Origin: Microbacterium sufflavum
GTDB taxonomy: Bacteria > Actinomycetota > Actinomycetes > Actinomycetales > Microbacteriaceae
Assembly: GCF_023101165.1 (NCBI RefSeq)
Contig: NZ_CP078076.1
Coordinates: forward strand, 3,509,920 to 3,573,919
Length of the DNA stretch: 64,000 nt
Direction: 5' to 3'
The translations under genes and the position numbers were made by a program. This document shows, in pieces, positions 56,225 through 64,000 of the stretch. Each line of letters opens with the position of its first letter. Position 1 is the stretch's first letter. The notes beneath the pieces were generated by a model that searched no databases, was not told the origin of the DNA, and worked only from the letters and a program-made list of their open reading frames with translations.

Positions 56225-56230
56225 AGGGTA
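56225..56230 (-). promoter_or_regulatory. -10 hexamer TACCCT, leaderless promoter for the CsoR/RcnR gene
   Basis: TACCCT is followed by CGATAC and GTG at 56218 on the minus strand. It selects the GTG as start. Confidence 0.5.
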
Positions 56231-56242
56231 CTCGCCCCGTGA

Positions 56243-56248
56243 AAGGAT
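56243..56248 (+). promoter_or_regulatory. Weak -10 hexamer AAGGAT for the DUF445 gene
   Basis: AAGGAT is 6 nt before the ATG at 56255, the leaderless position, but lacks the first T of TANNNT. It could also act as a degenerate Shine-Dalgarno (AAGGA). Confidence 0.3.
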
Positions 56249-56254
56249 GACGTC

Positions 56255-57532
56255 ATGCCGCGAACACCCACGACGCTGCTCTCCCTCGCCGATCAGGAAC
56301 GGCGGCGAGCGCTGCGGCGGATGAAGGCCGTCGCCCTCGGCGCCCTGCTGTTCATGGCCTTCGCGTTCGTGATCGCCTTCGCGTTCCAGGAGCGGGTCGG
56401 CTGGCTCTCCTACGTGCGCGCGGCGGCCGAGGGCGGCATGGTCGGCGCCCTCGCGGACTGGTTCGCGGTCACAGCGCTGTTCCGTCGCCCCCTGGGGCTG
56501 CCCATCCCGCACACCGCGATCATCCCGAACCGCAAGGACGAGATCGGCCGCACGCTCGGCGAGTTCGTGGAGACGAACTTCCTGGCCGCCGACGTCGTGC
56601 GCACGAAGCTGTCGACCACCGCGATCGCGCGCCGGGCCGGCGAGTGGCTGCGGGAGGCGCCCCGTGCGGAACGCGTCGCCGCGGAGGGCGCGACGATCGC
56701 GACGGCGGTGCTCAACGCCCTGAGCGACGACGACGTCCGTGACCTGCTCACGGATCTCGCCCGTGAGCACCTGGTGGCGCCGGAGTGGGGTCCGCCCGCC
56801 GGGGCCTGGCTGGAGAAGATCGTCGAGTCCGAGGCGCACCACGGCGCCGTCGACCTGGCGGCCGACAGCATCGAGCGCTGGCTGGAAGCCAACGCCACCT
56901 CGTTCACCGGGCTCGTGTCGCGACGCCTCCCCGGCTGGGTTCCGAAGCTCGCGCATCGGTTCGTCGACGACACGGTGTACAACGAGGCCCTCAAGTTCGT
57001 GCGCGCCGTGCAGGCGGATCCGCACCACCCGGCACGCCTGGCCGTCGACGGGTATCTGGCCCGGCTCGCCGACAACCTGCAGAACGACCCCGCGACCCGC
57101 GCGAAGCTCGAGAACGCGAAGGCCTCGCTGTTCGACAGCCCTCGGGTGGGAGCGCTGGCCGCCGAGGCCTGGAACACCGCGAAGAACGGGCTGCTCACCT
57201 CTCTCGCCGATCCGCAGAGCGGACTGCGGATCCGGGCGGTGCAGGCGCTGCAGGAGGTGGGCGAGCGGCTCACCACGGACGCCGCCCTGCAGCGTCGCGT
57301 CGACACCTGGGTGTCCGACGCCGCGGTCTTCCTGGTCGAGCGCTACCGTCACGACATCGCATCGATCATCACCGATACCGTCGAACGGTGGGACCCCGCC
57401 GAGACCACCGAGAAGATCGAGCTGATGGTTGGCAGGGACCTGCAGTACATCCGCTTGAACGGCACCGTGGTGGGCGCGCTCGCGGGCCTGGCCATCTTCA
57501 CGCTCGCGCACGCCCTGATCCCGGGAGTCTGA
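56255..57532 (+). CDS. DUF445 family membrane-associated protein
   Basis: 425 residues. One membrane helix near the N-terminus (VALGALLFMAFAFVIAFAF, residues 26-44) and one at the C-terminus (VVGALAGLAIFTLAHALI). Between them lies the long helical DUF445 region, with the family hallmark VGALADWFAVTALFRRPLGLPIPHTAIIP (residues 62-90, quoted in part: GALADWFAVTALFRRPLG). Function unknown. It ends one base before the hutG start, so the two may be co-transcribed. Confidence 0.9.
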   Translation: MPRTPTTLLSLADQERRRALRRMKAVALGALLFMAFAFVIAFAFQERVGWLSYVRAAAEGGMVGALADWFAVTALFRRPLGLPIPHTAIIPNRKDEIGRTLGEFVETNFLAADVVRTKLSTTAIARRAGEWLREAPRAERVAAEGATIATAVLNALSDDDVRDLLTDLAREHLVAPEWGPPAGAWLEKIVESEAHHGAVDLAADSIERWLEANATSFTGLVSRRLPGWVPKLAHRFVDDTVYNEALKFVRAVQADPHHPARLAVDGYLARLADNLQNDPATRAKLENAKASLFDSPRVGALAAEAWNTAKNGLLTSLADPQSGLRIRAVQALQEVGERLTTDAALQRRVDTWVSDAAVFLVERYRHDIASIITDTVERWDPAETTEKIELMVGRDLQYIRLNGTVVGALAGLAIFTLAHALIPGV

Positions 57533-57533
57533 C

Positions 57534-58451
57534 ATGGCGCTGTCCCACGACCCGCTCTGGCCCCGCGCCGGATCCTGGCCCGCGTTCGACGCCGCGGCCG
57601 ATGCCGTCCTGCTGGGCGTGCCGACCTGGCGCACGTCGCTGTCGCCCACCGGAGCACACGCGACGCCCACGGCCATCCGCGAGGCACTCCCCCGCTACGG
57701 GACCGCGCTGATGGGTCCGCCGCCCCTCGACCTGAACGAGCTGCTGCGCATCGCGGACGCCGGCGACGTCGCCGAGCCGGACGGTGCCGAGGGTGAGTCG
57801 GAGGTGATCGCCCGCGTGCGAGAGCTCTCGGAGGCGGCGGAGCTCGTGGTCGCCCTCGGCGGAGACAACTCCCTGACGTATCCGGTCGCTCTCGGCGCGC
57901 GGGCCACGGGACTCATCACGTTCGATGCGCACTTCGACCTCCGCGACGGCGTGTCCAACGGCAGTCCGGTGCGGCGCCTGGTGCAGGACACCCCGGCGGC
58001 GTCGCTCCTGCCCACGACGCGGCTCGACCCCACCAGGATCGTGCAGATCGGCATCGCGGACTTCGCGAACTCGGTCGCCTACGCCCGGCGCGCGGCCGAG
58101 TGGGGCATCCGGGTGATCACGCTCGACGAGCTGCGGCGGCGCGGTGCCGCCGACGTGGTGGCCGAGGCACTGGAGGTCGCGGGAGCGGGCGACGACCCGC
58201 GCGTGCACCTCGACATCGACGTGGACGTGTGCGACCGCGCCGTCGCTCCCGGTTGCCCGGCGAGCGTCCCCGGTGGGCTGCAGGCGTGGGAGCTCCGCGC
58301 CCTCACGCGTGCCGTGGCGTCGGATCCGCGCGTCGTGAGCGCCGACCTCGCCGAGGTCGACGCGACAGCCGATGCCTCCGACGCCCGGACCGTGCGGCTC
58401 GCCGCCCTGTGCGTGCTGGAGTTGCTGACCGGACTCGCCCTCCGCCGATGA
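57534..58451 (+). CDS. hutG: Arginase-family hydrolase, probable formimidoylglutamase
   Basis: 305 residues of the ureohydrolase fold. Metal motifs are LGGDNSLTYPVAL, ITFDAHFDLRDG (DAHFD) and VHLDIDVDVCDRAVAPG. In the first motif Asn replaces the usual His metal ligand (GGDH). Placement next to hutI, hutU and hutH supports formimidoyl-L-glutamate hydrolysis, the last step of histidine utilisation. It converges on hutI. Confidence 0.85.
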   Translation: MALSHDPLWPRAGSWPAFDAAADAVLLGVPTWRTSLSPTGAHATPTAIREALPRYGTALMGPPPLDLNELLRIADAGDVAEPDGAEGESEVIARVRELSEAAELVVALGGDNSLTYPVALGARATGLITFDAHFDLRDGVSNGSPVRRLVQDTPAASLLPTTRLDPTRIVQIGIADFANSVAYARRAAEWGIRVITLDELRRRGAADVVAEALEVAGAGDDPRVHLDIDVDVCDRAVAPGCPASVPGGLQAWELRALTRAVASDPRVVSADLAEVDATADASDARTVRLAALCVLELLTGLALRR

Positions 58452-58517
58452 GGTTCGTGCCGGCGACCCGGACGCGGGTGGCGGACACGGCTTGCCGCTG
58501 AGCCGGAGCGCGGGCGA

Positions 58518-59699
58518 TCAGCCGACCTCGACGCCGTCCTTCCAGACCCGGTGCACGAGCGGGACGCCGGGGCGGTAGGCCAGGTGCACGCGGCTCGGCG
58601 CCTCCAACAGCACCAGGTCCGCGCGTGCCCCCGGTGCGAGCGTGCCGATGTCGTCTCTGCGCAGGGCGCGGGCGCCGCCGGCCGTGGCCGCCCACACCGC
58701 TTCCGCCGGGGTCATGCCCATGTCGCGCACGGCCACGGCGATGCAGAACGGCATCGACGAAGTGAAGCTCGACCCCGGGTTGGTGTCGCACGCGAGCGCC
58801 ACGGTCACCCCCGCATCGAGCAGTCGTCGCGCGTCCGGGTACGGCTGACGCGTCGAGAACTCCACCCCGGGCAGCAGGGTGAGCACGGTGTCGGATCCGG
58901 CGAGCGCCGCCACGTCCGCATCGGTCAGGTAGGTGCCGTGGTCGATCGACGCGGCACCGAGCTCGACCGCGAGCTGCACCCCCGCGCCGGGGCCGAGCTG
59001 GCTGGCGTGCACCCGCGCGCCCAGGCCCCGGGCGATGCCGGCCTCCAGCACGCGCCGCGACTGCGCGGTGGTGAAGGCGCCGGTCTCGCAGAACACGTCG
59101 ATCCACCGGGAGAGCGGCGCACAGGCGTCGAGCATGGGACCCACCACCAGGTTCACGTACTCGTCGGCGCGATCCGCGTACTCCGGTGGCACGACGTGCG
59201 CTCCGAGGAACGTGACCTCGGGCGTGATCTCGGCGGCGAGCCGCACGAGCCGTTCCTCGTCCTCGACGCTCAGCCCGTACCCGCTCTTGATCTCGACGGT
59301 CGTGGTGCCCTGCGCGAGCATCTCGTCGCGGAACCGCCGCAGCCGCAGCCGCAGCTCGGCGTCCGTCGCCGCCCTGGTCGCGGCCACGGTGGAGCGGATG
59401 CCTCCGGCGGTGTACGGGCGCCCCGCCATGCGGGCCTCGAACTCGGCGGCGCGGTCGCCCGCGAACACGAGGTGGCTGTGGCTGTCGACGAACCCGGGGA
59501 TCACGGCACGTCCGGCAGCGTCCACGACCTCGAGGTCCGCCAGCCCGGCGGTGCGCGCCGCGGCATCGCCAGCGGGGCCGGTCCAGACGACGCGCCCCTC
59601 GTCGAGGAGCACAGCTGCGTCGACGGCGGTACCGCAGGGATCGCGGTCGCTCACGACGTTCGTGGTGAGTTCGCCGATGCGGGTGATGAGCGTGGGCAT
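58518..59699 (-). CDS. hutI: Imidazolonepropionase
   Basis: 393 residues, an amidohydrolase-fold metal enzyme. [22 protein letters not shown] (quoted in part) carries the metal His pair, [13 protein letters not shown] the substrate region, [16 protein letters not shown] follows, then [22 protein letters not shown] split around the third His, SIDHGTYL the fourth, and [18 protein letters not shown] the catalytic Asp. It converts 4-imidazolone-5-propionate to N-formimidoylglutamate. It ends the leftward hutHUI operon, 23 bp after hutU. Confidence 0.95.
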   Translation of the reverse strand: MPTLITRIGELTTNVVSDRDPCGTAVDAAVLLDEGRVVWTGPAGDAAARTAGLADLEVVDAAGRAVIPGFVDSHSHLVFAGDRAAEFEARMAGRPYTAGGIRSTVAATRAATDAELRLRLRRFRDEMLAQGTTTVEIKSGYGLSVEDEERLVRLAAEITPEVTFLGAHVVPPEYADRADEYVNLVVGPMLDACAPLSRWIDVFCETGAFTTAQSRRVLEAGIARGLGARVHASQLGPGAGVQLAVELGAASIDHGTYLTDADVAALAGSDTVLTLLPGVEFSTRQPYPDARRLLDAGVTVALACDTNPGSSFTSSMPFCIAVAVRDMGMTPAEAVWAATAGGARALRRDDIGTLAPGARADLVLLEAPSRVHLAYRPGVPLVHRVWKDGVEVG

Positions 59700-59722
59700 G
59701 CGGTCTCCTGGGTCCGGGCGGG

Positions 59723-61387
59723 TCAGAGCATCGGGATCGTCAGGCCGCGCTCGCGCGCCACCTCGCGAGCGTGCTCGTACCCGGCGTCCACGTGCCGCAT
59801 CACGCCCGTCCCCGGGTCGTTCGTCAGCACACGCGCGAGCTTCTCGGCCGCGAGGTCCGTGCCGTCCGCGACGGTCACCTGGCCCGCGTGGATCGAGCGC
59901 CCGATGCCGACGCCGCCGCCGTGGTGGAGCGACACCCAGGAGGCGCCCGAGGCCGTGTTGAGCAGCGCGTTGAGCAGCGGCCAGTCGGCGATCGCGTCTG
60001 AGCCGTCCTTCATCGCCTCGGTCTCGCGGTACGGCGACGCCACCGACCCGGCGTCGAGGTGATCACGACCGATCACGATCGGCGCGGACAGCTCCCCCGA
60101 GGCCACCATCTCGTTGAACTTCAGCCCGGCGAGGTGCCGTTCCTGGTAACCGAGCCAGCAGATGCGTGCCGGGAGGCCCTCGAACTGCACGGAGGACCCG
60201 GCCTTGTCCAGCCAACGACGGAGGGCGGTGTCCTGCGGGAACAGCTCGGCGATCGCGCGGTCGGTCTTCGCGATGTCGGCGGGGTCGCCGGAGAGCGCAA
60301 CCCAGCGGAAGGGCCCTCGACCCTCCTCGAACTGGGGACGGATGTAGGCGGGTACGAAGCCGGGGAACGCGAACGCGCGGTCGAAACCGCCGAGCTCGGC
60401 TTCCGCGCGGAGGGAGTTGCCGTAGTCGAACACGGCCGCCCCGTCGTCGAGGAACCCGACCATCGCCTCGACGTGCGCCGCCATCGACGCCCGCGACCGT
60501 CGGGTGAACTCCTCCGGGTCCCGCGCGGCTTCTGCTCGCCAGTCCGCCACGGATACGCCGACGGGCAGGTAGGCGAGCGGGTCATGCGCGCTGGTCTGAT
60601 CCGTCACGATGTCGATGGGCACTCCGCGGCGCCGCAGCTCGGGGAAGATCTCGGCGGCGTTGCCGACCACGCCCACGGAGCGCGCCTGTCCTGCGTCCTT
60701 CGCGGCGACCGCTCGGGCGACGGCGGCGTCGAGGTCGTGCGTGTACTCGTCGAGGTAGCCATGTTCGACGCGACGCGCGAGCCGGGTCTCGTCCACGTCG
60801 ACGATCAGCACGGCTCCCTCGTTCAGCGTCACGGCGAGGGGCTGCGCGCCCCCCATGCCCCCGGCGCCGGCGGTCAGCGTGAGAGTGCCGCGCAACGAAT
60901 CGCGTCCGAGCGAGCGGGCGACGGCCGCGAACGTCTCATACGTCCCCTGCAGGATCCCCTGCGTGCCGATGTAGATCCATGACCCCGCCGTCATCTGCCC
61001 GTACATGGTGAGCCCGAGCTCCTCCAGCCGACGGAACTCGGGCCACGTGGCCCAGTCGCCCACGAGGTTCGAGTTCGCGATGAGCACGCGGGGCGCCCAC
61101 TCGTGCGTGCGGAACACGCCGACCGGCTTGCCCGACTGCACGAGCAGGGTCTCGTCGGGCTCGATCTCGTCGAGCGTGCGGACGATCGCCTCGTATGCGG
61201 CCCAGCTGCGCGCCGCGCGGCCCGTCCCGCCGTAGACCACGAGCTCTTCGGGGTGCTCGGCGACCTCGGGGTCGAGGTTGTTCATGAGCATGCGCTTGGC
61301 GGCTTCCGCGCCCCAGCTCTTGGCGGTGCGGGTGTTCCCTCGCGGTGCGCGGACGGTGCGGCTCTTTGGTTCGACGGTGTCACTCAT
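59723..61387 (-). CDS. hutU: Urocanate hydratase
   Basis: 554 residues, normal for urocanase. [26 protein letters not shown] N-terminus, [22 protein letters not shown] split over residues 134-155, [13 protein letters not shown] (NAD-binding), [19 protein letters not shown] and the active-site region [19 protein letters not shown], where the usual LGYGER reads LGYQER. It hydrates urocanate to imidazolonepropionate using bound NAD. It overlaps hutH by 8 nt. Confidence 0.96.
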   Translation of the reverse strand: MSDTVEPKSRTVRAPRGNTRTAKSWGAEAAKRMLMNNLDPEVAEHPEELVVYGGTGRAARSWAAYEAIVRTLDEIEPDETLLVQSGKPVGVFRTHEWAPRVLIANSNLVGDWATWPEFRRLEELGLTMYGQMTAGSWIYIGTQGILQGTYETFAAVARSLGRDSLRGTLTLTAGAGGMGGAQPLAVTLNEGAVLIVDVDETRLARRVEHGYLDEYTHDLDAAVARAVAAKDAGQARSVGVVGNAAEIFPELRRRGVPIDIVTDQTSAHDPLAYLPVGVSVADWRAEAARDPEEFTRRSRASMAAHVEAMVGFLDDGAAVFDYGNSLRAEAELGGFDRAFAFPGFVPAYIRPQFEEGRGPFRWVALSGDPADIAKTDRAIAELFPQDTALRRWLDKAGSSVQFEGLPARICWLGYQERHLAGLKFNEMVASGELSAPIVIGRDHLDAGSVASPYRETEAMKDGSDAIADWPLLNALLNTASGASWVSLHHGGGVGIGRSIHAGQVTVADGTDLAAEKLARVLTNDPGTGVMRHVDAGYEHAREVARERGLTIPML

Positions 61388-62921
61388 GCATGTGCTCCTT
61401 TGCGATGCGGGCGACCTGGCCCGACTGGACGAGTGCGGTCACGGCTTCCATATCCGGCGAGAGGTAGTGGTCGGGGCCCGGACCGGCGGCGACGGTCCGC
61501 ACGAGGTCGCGGACGGCGCCGGTCGCGGCTCCGGCCTCAAGGGGCGCGCGCAGATCGAGGGCTCGCGCAGCCGTGAGGATCTCGATCGCGAGCACGCGCG
61601 ACAGTCCATCGATCGCACGGCGCAGCTTGCGGGCGGCCGCCCAGCCCATCGAGACATGGTCCTCCTGCATCGCCGACGACGGGATCGAGTCGACCGAGGC
61701 GGGCACGGCCAGGCGCTTGAGCTCGGAGACGATGCCCGCCGCGGCGTACTGGGCGATCATGAGGCCCGAGTCCACGCCCACCTCCGCGGCCAGGAAGGGC
61801 GGCAGTCCGTGGCTGCGCGCGGGGTCGAGCGCGCGATCGGTGCGGCGCTCCGACACCGAGGCGACGTCGGCGACCGATATGGCCAGGAAGTCCAGCACGG
61901 CGGCGACGGGTGCGCCGTGGAAGTTGCCGTTGGACTCGATGCGGCCGTCGAGGGTGATGACAGGGTTGTCGATCACGCTGGAGAGCTCACGCAGCGCGAT
62001 CGTCTCGGCGTGCGCGACCGTGTCCCGGGCGGCCCCGTGCACCTGCGGAGAGCACCGGAGGGAGTAGGCGTCCTGCACACGTCCGTCCTCCGGCCCCTTG
62101 TGGCTGGCCACCATGGGCGAGTCGGCGAGCAGCGCGCGAAGGTGTGCCGCGGAGATCGACTGTCCCGCCTGCGGACGCAGCGCCATCAGGTCCGCAGCGA
62201 AGACGGCGTCGGTACCGAGCTGCGATTCGATCGACATCGCCGCGGCCACGTCAGCCGTGAGAAGAAGTGTGTCGAGGTCGTGCAGGGCCAGCGCCAGCAT
62301 GCCGAGCATGCCGTCCGTGCCGTTGATCAGCGCGAGGCCTTCCTTCTCGACCAGTGTCAGCGGAGCGATCGCCGCGGCAGCCAGGGCGTCGGCGGCGGGG
62401 ACGAGAGTCCCCTGCGCGTCGCGCACGTCCCCCTCCCCCATGGTCGCGAGCGCGATGTGGGCGAGGGGCGCCAGATCGCCGGAGCAGCCGAGGGAGCCGT
62501 ACTCGCGCACGACCGGTGTGATGCCGGCGTTGAGGAGCGCCGCGTACGTCTCCACCACCGTGGGCCGCACCCCGGTGCGACCGGAGGCGAGGGTCTGCAG
62601 GCGCAGCAGCTGCAGTCCGCGGACCACCTCGCGCTCGACCTCCGGACCGGTACCGGCGGCGTGCGAGCGGATCAGACTCGCCTGCAGCTGCAGACGACGC
62701 TCGGGCGCGATGAACGTCGTGGCCAGCGCGCCGAAGCCGGTCGACACTCCGTAGTGCGGGTGCGGATCCGACGCGAGCCCGTCGATCACACGACGGGTCT
62801 CGGCCACCCGCTCCAGGGCATCGGTGGGAACGATGACGGGTGCTCCGTGACGAGCCACGCGGACGACATCCGCGAGAGACACGGGACCGCGACCGACGAC
62901 GACGGGGGTGGAAGAGCTCAT
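61380..62921 (-). CDS. hutH: Histidine ammonia-lyase
   Basis: 513 residues. The MIO prosthetic group forms from the triad in [14 protein letters not shown], here Cys-Ser-Gly instead of the textbook Ala-Ser-Gly. Further family marks are [43 protein letters not shown] and [19 protein letters not shown] split over two segments. It deaminates histidine to urocanate and is the first gene of the leftward hut operon, divergent from an IclR regulator. Confidence 0.96.
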   Translation of the reverse strand: MSSSTPVVVGRGPVSLADVVRVARHGAPVIVPTDALERVAETRRVIDGLASDPHPHYGVSTGFGALATTFIAPERRLQLQASLIRSHAAGTGPEVEREVVRGLQLLRLQTLASGRTGVRPTVVETYAALLNAGITPVVREYGSLGCSGDLAPLAHIALATMGEGDVRDAQGTLVPAADALAAAAIAPLTLVEKEGLALINGTDGMLGMLALALHDLDTLLLTADVAAAMSIESQLGTDAVFAADLMALRPQAGQSISAAHLRALLADSPMVASHKGPEDGRVQDAYSLRCSPQVHGAARDTVAHAETIALRELSSVIDNPVITLDGRIESNGNFHGAPVAAVLDFLAISVADVASVSERRTDRALDPARSHGLPPFLAAEVGVDSGLMIAQYAAAGIVSELKRLAVPASVDSIPSSAMQEDHVSMGWAAARKLRRAIDGLSRVLAIEILTAARALDLRAPLEAGAATGAVRDLVRTVAAGPGPDHYLSPDMEAVTALVQSGQVARIAKEHMHE

Positions 62922-62980
62922 GGATCCGATTCCACACCCGACGGCGCCGTCGCGCGGTGTCTTCGTGAAATCCTGTGTCT

Positions 62981-63778
62981 GTGATCCCAGACAGCAGCGA
63001 GCGCGCCGTGGCCGGTACGAGCGTGCCGGCCGCCGACCAGACGCTGCGGATCCTGAGCCACCTGGCCACCCGTCCGGCGCCGGTCGCGGCGTCGGCGATC
63101 GCGCGGGAGCTCGGGCTTCCGCGGTCCACCGTCTATCACCTGCTGAACACGCTGGCCGCCCGGGGCTTCGTGATCCACCTTCGCGACGACCAGCGGTGGG
63201 CCCTCGGCACCGCCGCGTTCGAGCTCGCGGGCGGGTATGCCCGACAGCAACCGCTCGCCCGTCTCGGCCGGCCGATCGTCGCGGCGCTCTCCGACCGCCT
63301 GGGAGCGAGTGCGCACCTCGCCGTGATGAGCGGCAGTGACGTGCTGTACATCGTGGAAGAACGTGCAGCCCGGCGCCCGGCCCTGGTCACCGATGTCGGC
63401 GTGCGCCTCCCCGCTCATCTCACGGCGACGGGCCGTGCCATGCTCGCCGCGCTGCCCCGTGAACAGATCAGGGCGCTGTATCCCGGGCCCTCGGCGTTTC
63501 CGGACCGGACGGGTCGCGGTCCTCGTCGGCCGTCGGAGCTGCGCGAGCTGCTGCGGCAGGTGAGGGAGCGCGGGTACGCCACGGAGGACGGCGAGGTCGC
63601 CGACGGCCTGCGGTCCGTCGGTGCCGTCGTCGCGGATCGCACAGGATGGCCCGTCGCTGCGGTGGCGGTCACCTGGGCCGGCGACAGCCGAGACGCACCG
63701 CAGGACGGCCGCGACGCAGCACTGGCCACGGAGGTCCGCGAGGCTGCAGCGCTTCTCGAGGCCCGCACGACGCGTTGA
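62981..63778 (+). CDS. IclR family transcriptional regulator, probable hut regulator
   Basis: 265 residues from the GTG at 62981; a GTG two codons earlier (62975) is the alternative. AATCCT lies 6 nt before 62981, the leaderless position. The winged helix is at about residues 18-75 (LRILSHLATRPAPVAASAIARELGLPRSTVYHLLNTLA, partly quoted as IARELGLPRSTVYHLLNTLA). The IclR effector domain has VRLPAHLTATGRAMLAALP and GYATEDGEVADGLRSVGAVV. It diverges from hutH 59 bp away and so probably controls hutHUI. Confidence 0.9.
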   Translation: MIPDSSERAVAGTSVPAADQTLRILSHLATRPAPVAASAIARELGLPRSTVYHLLNTLAARGFVIHLRDDQRWALGTAAFELAGGYARQQPLARLGRPIVAALSDRLGASAHLAVMSGSDVLYIVEERAARRPALVTDVGVRLPAHLTATGRAMLAALPREQIRALYPGPSAFPDRTGRGPRRPSELRELLRQVRERGYATEDGEVADGLRSVGAVVADRTGWPVAAVAVTWAGDSRDAPQDGRDAALATEVREAAALLEARTTR

Positions 63779-63804
63779 GGCCGTGCCCTGCGCGCGCAGG
63801 TTCG

Positions 63805-63850
63805 GCGGCGCGGCCCGTTAACGCAAGGCGGCGCGGCCCGTTAACGCAAG
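63805..63850. repeat. Two identical 23-bp tandem copies next to the rRNA terminator
   Basis: 63805-63827 and 63828-63850 are identical (gcggcgcggcccgttaacgc plus aag). The second copy ends inside the left arm of the rRNA terminator hairpin. Read leftward, this is the 3' flank of the rRNA operon repeated once beyond the terminator. A 14-base GC palindrome (cctgcgcgcgcagg, 63788-63801) lies just left and may end the IclR transcript. Confidence 0.9.
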
Positions 63851-63880
63851 AAGGCCACCCAGCATTGGGTGGCCTTCTTG
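63847..63880 (-). terminator. rRNA operon terminator hairpin
   Basis: Perfect 14-base arms (caagaaggccaccc and its complement) flank the 6-base loop agcatt. It lies 10 bases beyond the 5S rRNA 3' end, in the leftward direction. The symmetric stem could also stop the rightward IclR transcript. Confidence 0.88.
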
Positions 63881-63890
63881 ACTAAAAGGA

Positions 63891-64000
63891 GTCCGGCGGT
63901 GTCCTACTCTCCCACAGGGTCCCCCCTGCAGTACCATCGGCGCTGTGAGGCTTAGCTTCCGGGTTCGGAATGTGACCGGGCGTTTCCCTCACGCTATGGC
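63891..64000 (-). rRNA. rrf: 5S ribosomal RNA, 5' end cut by window edge
   Basis: The complement of this stretch reads, from the edge, GCCATAGCGTGAGGGAAACG then CCCGGTCACATTCCGAACCC, GGAAGCTAAGCCTCACAGCG, and near the 3' end GGGAGAGTAGGACACCGCCG. These are the conserved 5S elements (loop A, CCGAACCCGGAAGCTAAG, and helix I closing strand). About ten 5' bases are missing. The exact 3' end may differ by one or two bases. Confidence 0.95.

Overview
The window is high-GC, densely coding DNA from an actinobacterium, most likely the Microbacteriaceae (a Microbacterium-like genome). Support comes from the GC content, frequent GTG starts, many ATGA start/stop overlaps, an actinobacterial class Ib nrdHIEF operon, a Microbacteriaceae-type DUF7882 small protein and the 5S rRNA sequence at the right edge. 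No CRISPR array, insertion sequence, tRNA or clear prophage was seen.

Layout. 0-8.5 kb: a DUF255 thioredoxin-like protein (cut by the window edge), an aldo/keto reductase, a DUF1624/DUF418-type membrane protein, the helicase HrpA and a quinone-oxidoreductase-like MDR protein. 8.5-17.6 kb: one leftward cluster of an oligopeptide-type ABC importer (lipoprotein, two permeases, double ATPase), two luciferase-like monooxygenases (one frameshifted) and two AhpD/CMD-fold proteins, matching the KPN_01854/KPN_01858/Avi_7169/Avi_7170 family set. 17.7-19.7 kb: a Gfo/Idh/MocA oxidoreductase and a NYN-domain protein. 19.8-31 kb: a carbohydrate locus with a ribose-type ABC importer, Gfo/Idh/MocA dehydrogenases, three xylose-isomerase-like TIM barrels and a ROK regulator. 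31.1-41 kb: small regulators and housekeeping genes, including a divergent XRE / XRE-ImmA island. 41.1-45 kb: nrdHIEF with candidate NrdR boxes. 45.3-49.4 kb: MFS-PfkB kinase and hydrolase-acyl-CoA dehydrogenase pairs. 49.5-55.9 kb: an amine/beta-amino-acid catabolic cluster (AsnC, frameshifted class III aminotransferase, PucR, mmsA, second aminotransferase). 55.9-63.8 kb: a CsoR/RcnR-family repressor, a DUF445 protein and the histidine utilisation genes hutG, hutI, hutU, hutH with an IclR regulator. The window ends in the 3' part of an rRNA operon: a terminator and most of 5S rRNA, leftward.

Two patterns recur. First, the ends of several genes have been tandemly multiplied together with their stop codon: after hrpA (17 bp), after the MDR gene (20 bp), after the NYN gene (24 bp), at the permease/ATPase junction (39 bp repeated at 59 bp spacing, creating a chimeric 20-codon mini-ORF), and beyond the rRNA terminator (23 bp). 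In four of the five the period is 2 modulo 3, so successive stops fall in different frames. Second, many isolated genes carry a TANNNT hexamer exactly 6-7 nt before the start codon with no Shine-Dalgarno sequence, the signature of leaderless transcription. This also settles several start codons.

The most interesting functional hypothesis is that the 20-31 kb locus encodes an oxidise/eliminate/hydrate/reduce route for a sugar or glycoside, as in levoglucosan catabolism. Everything here comes from reading the sequence; no database search was run.
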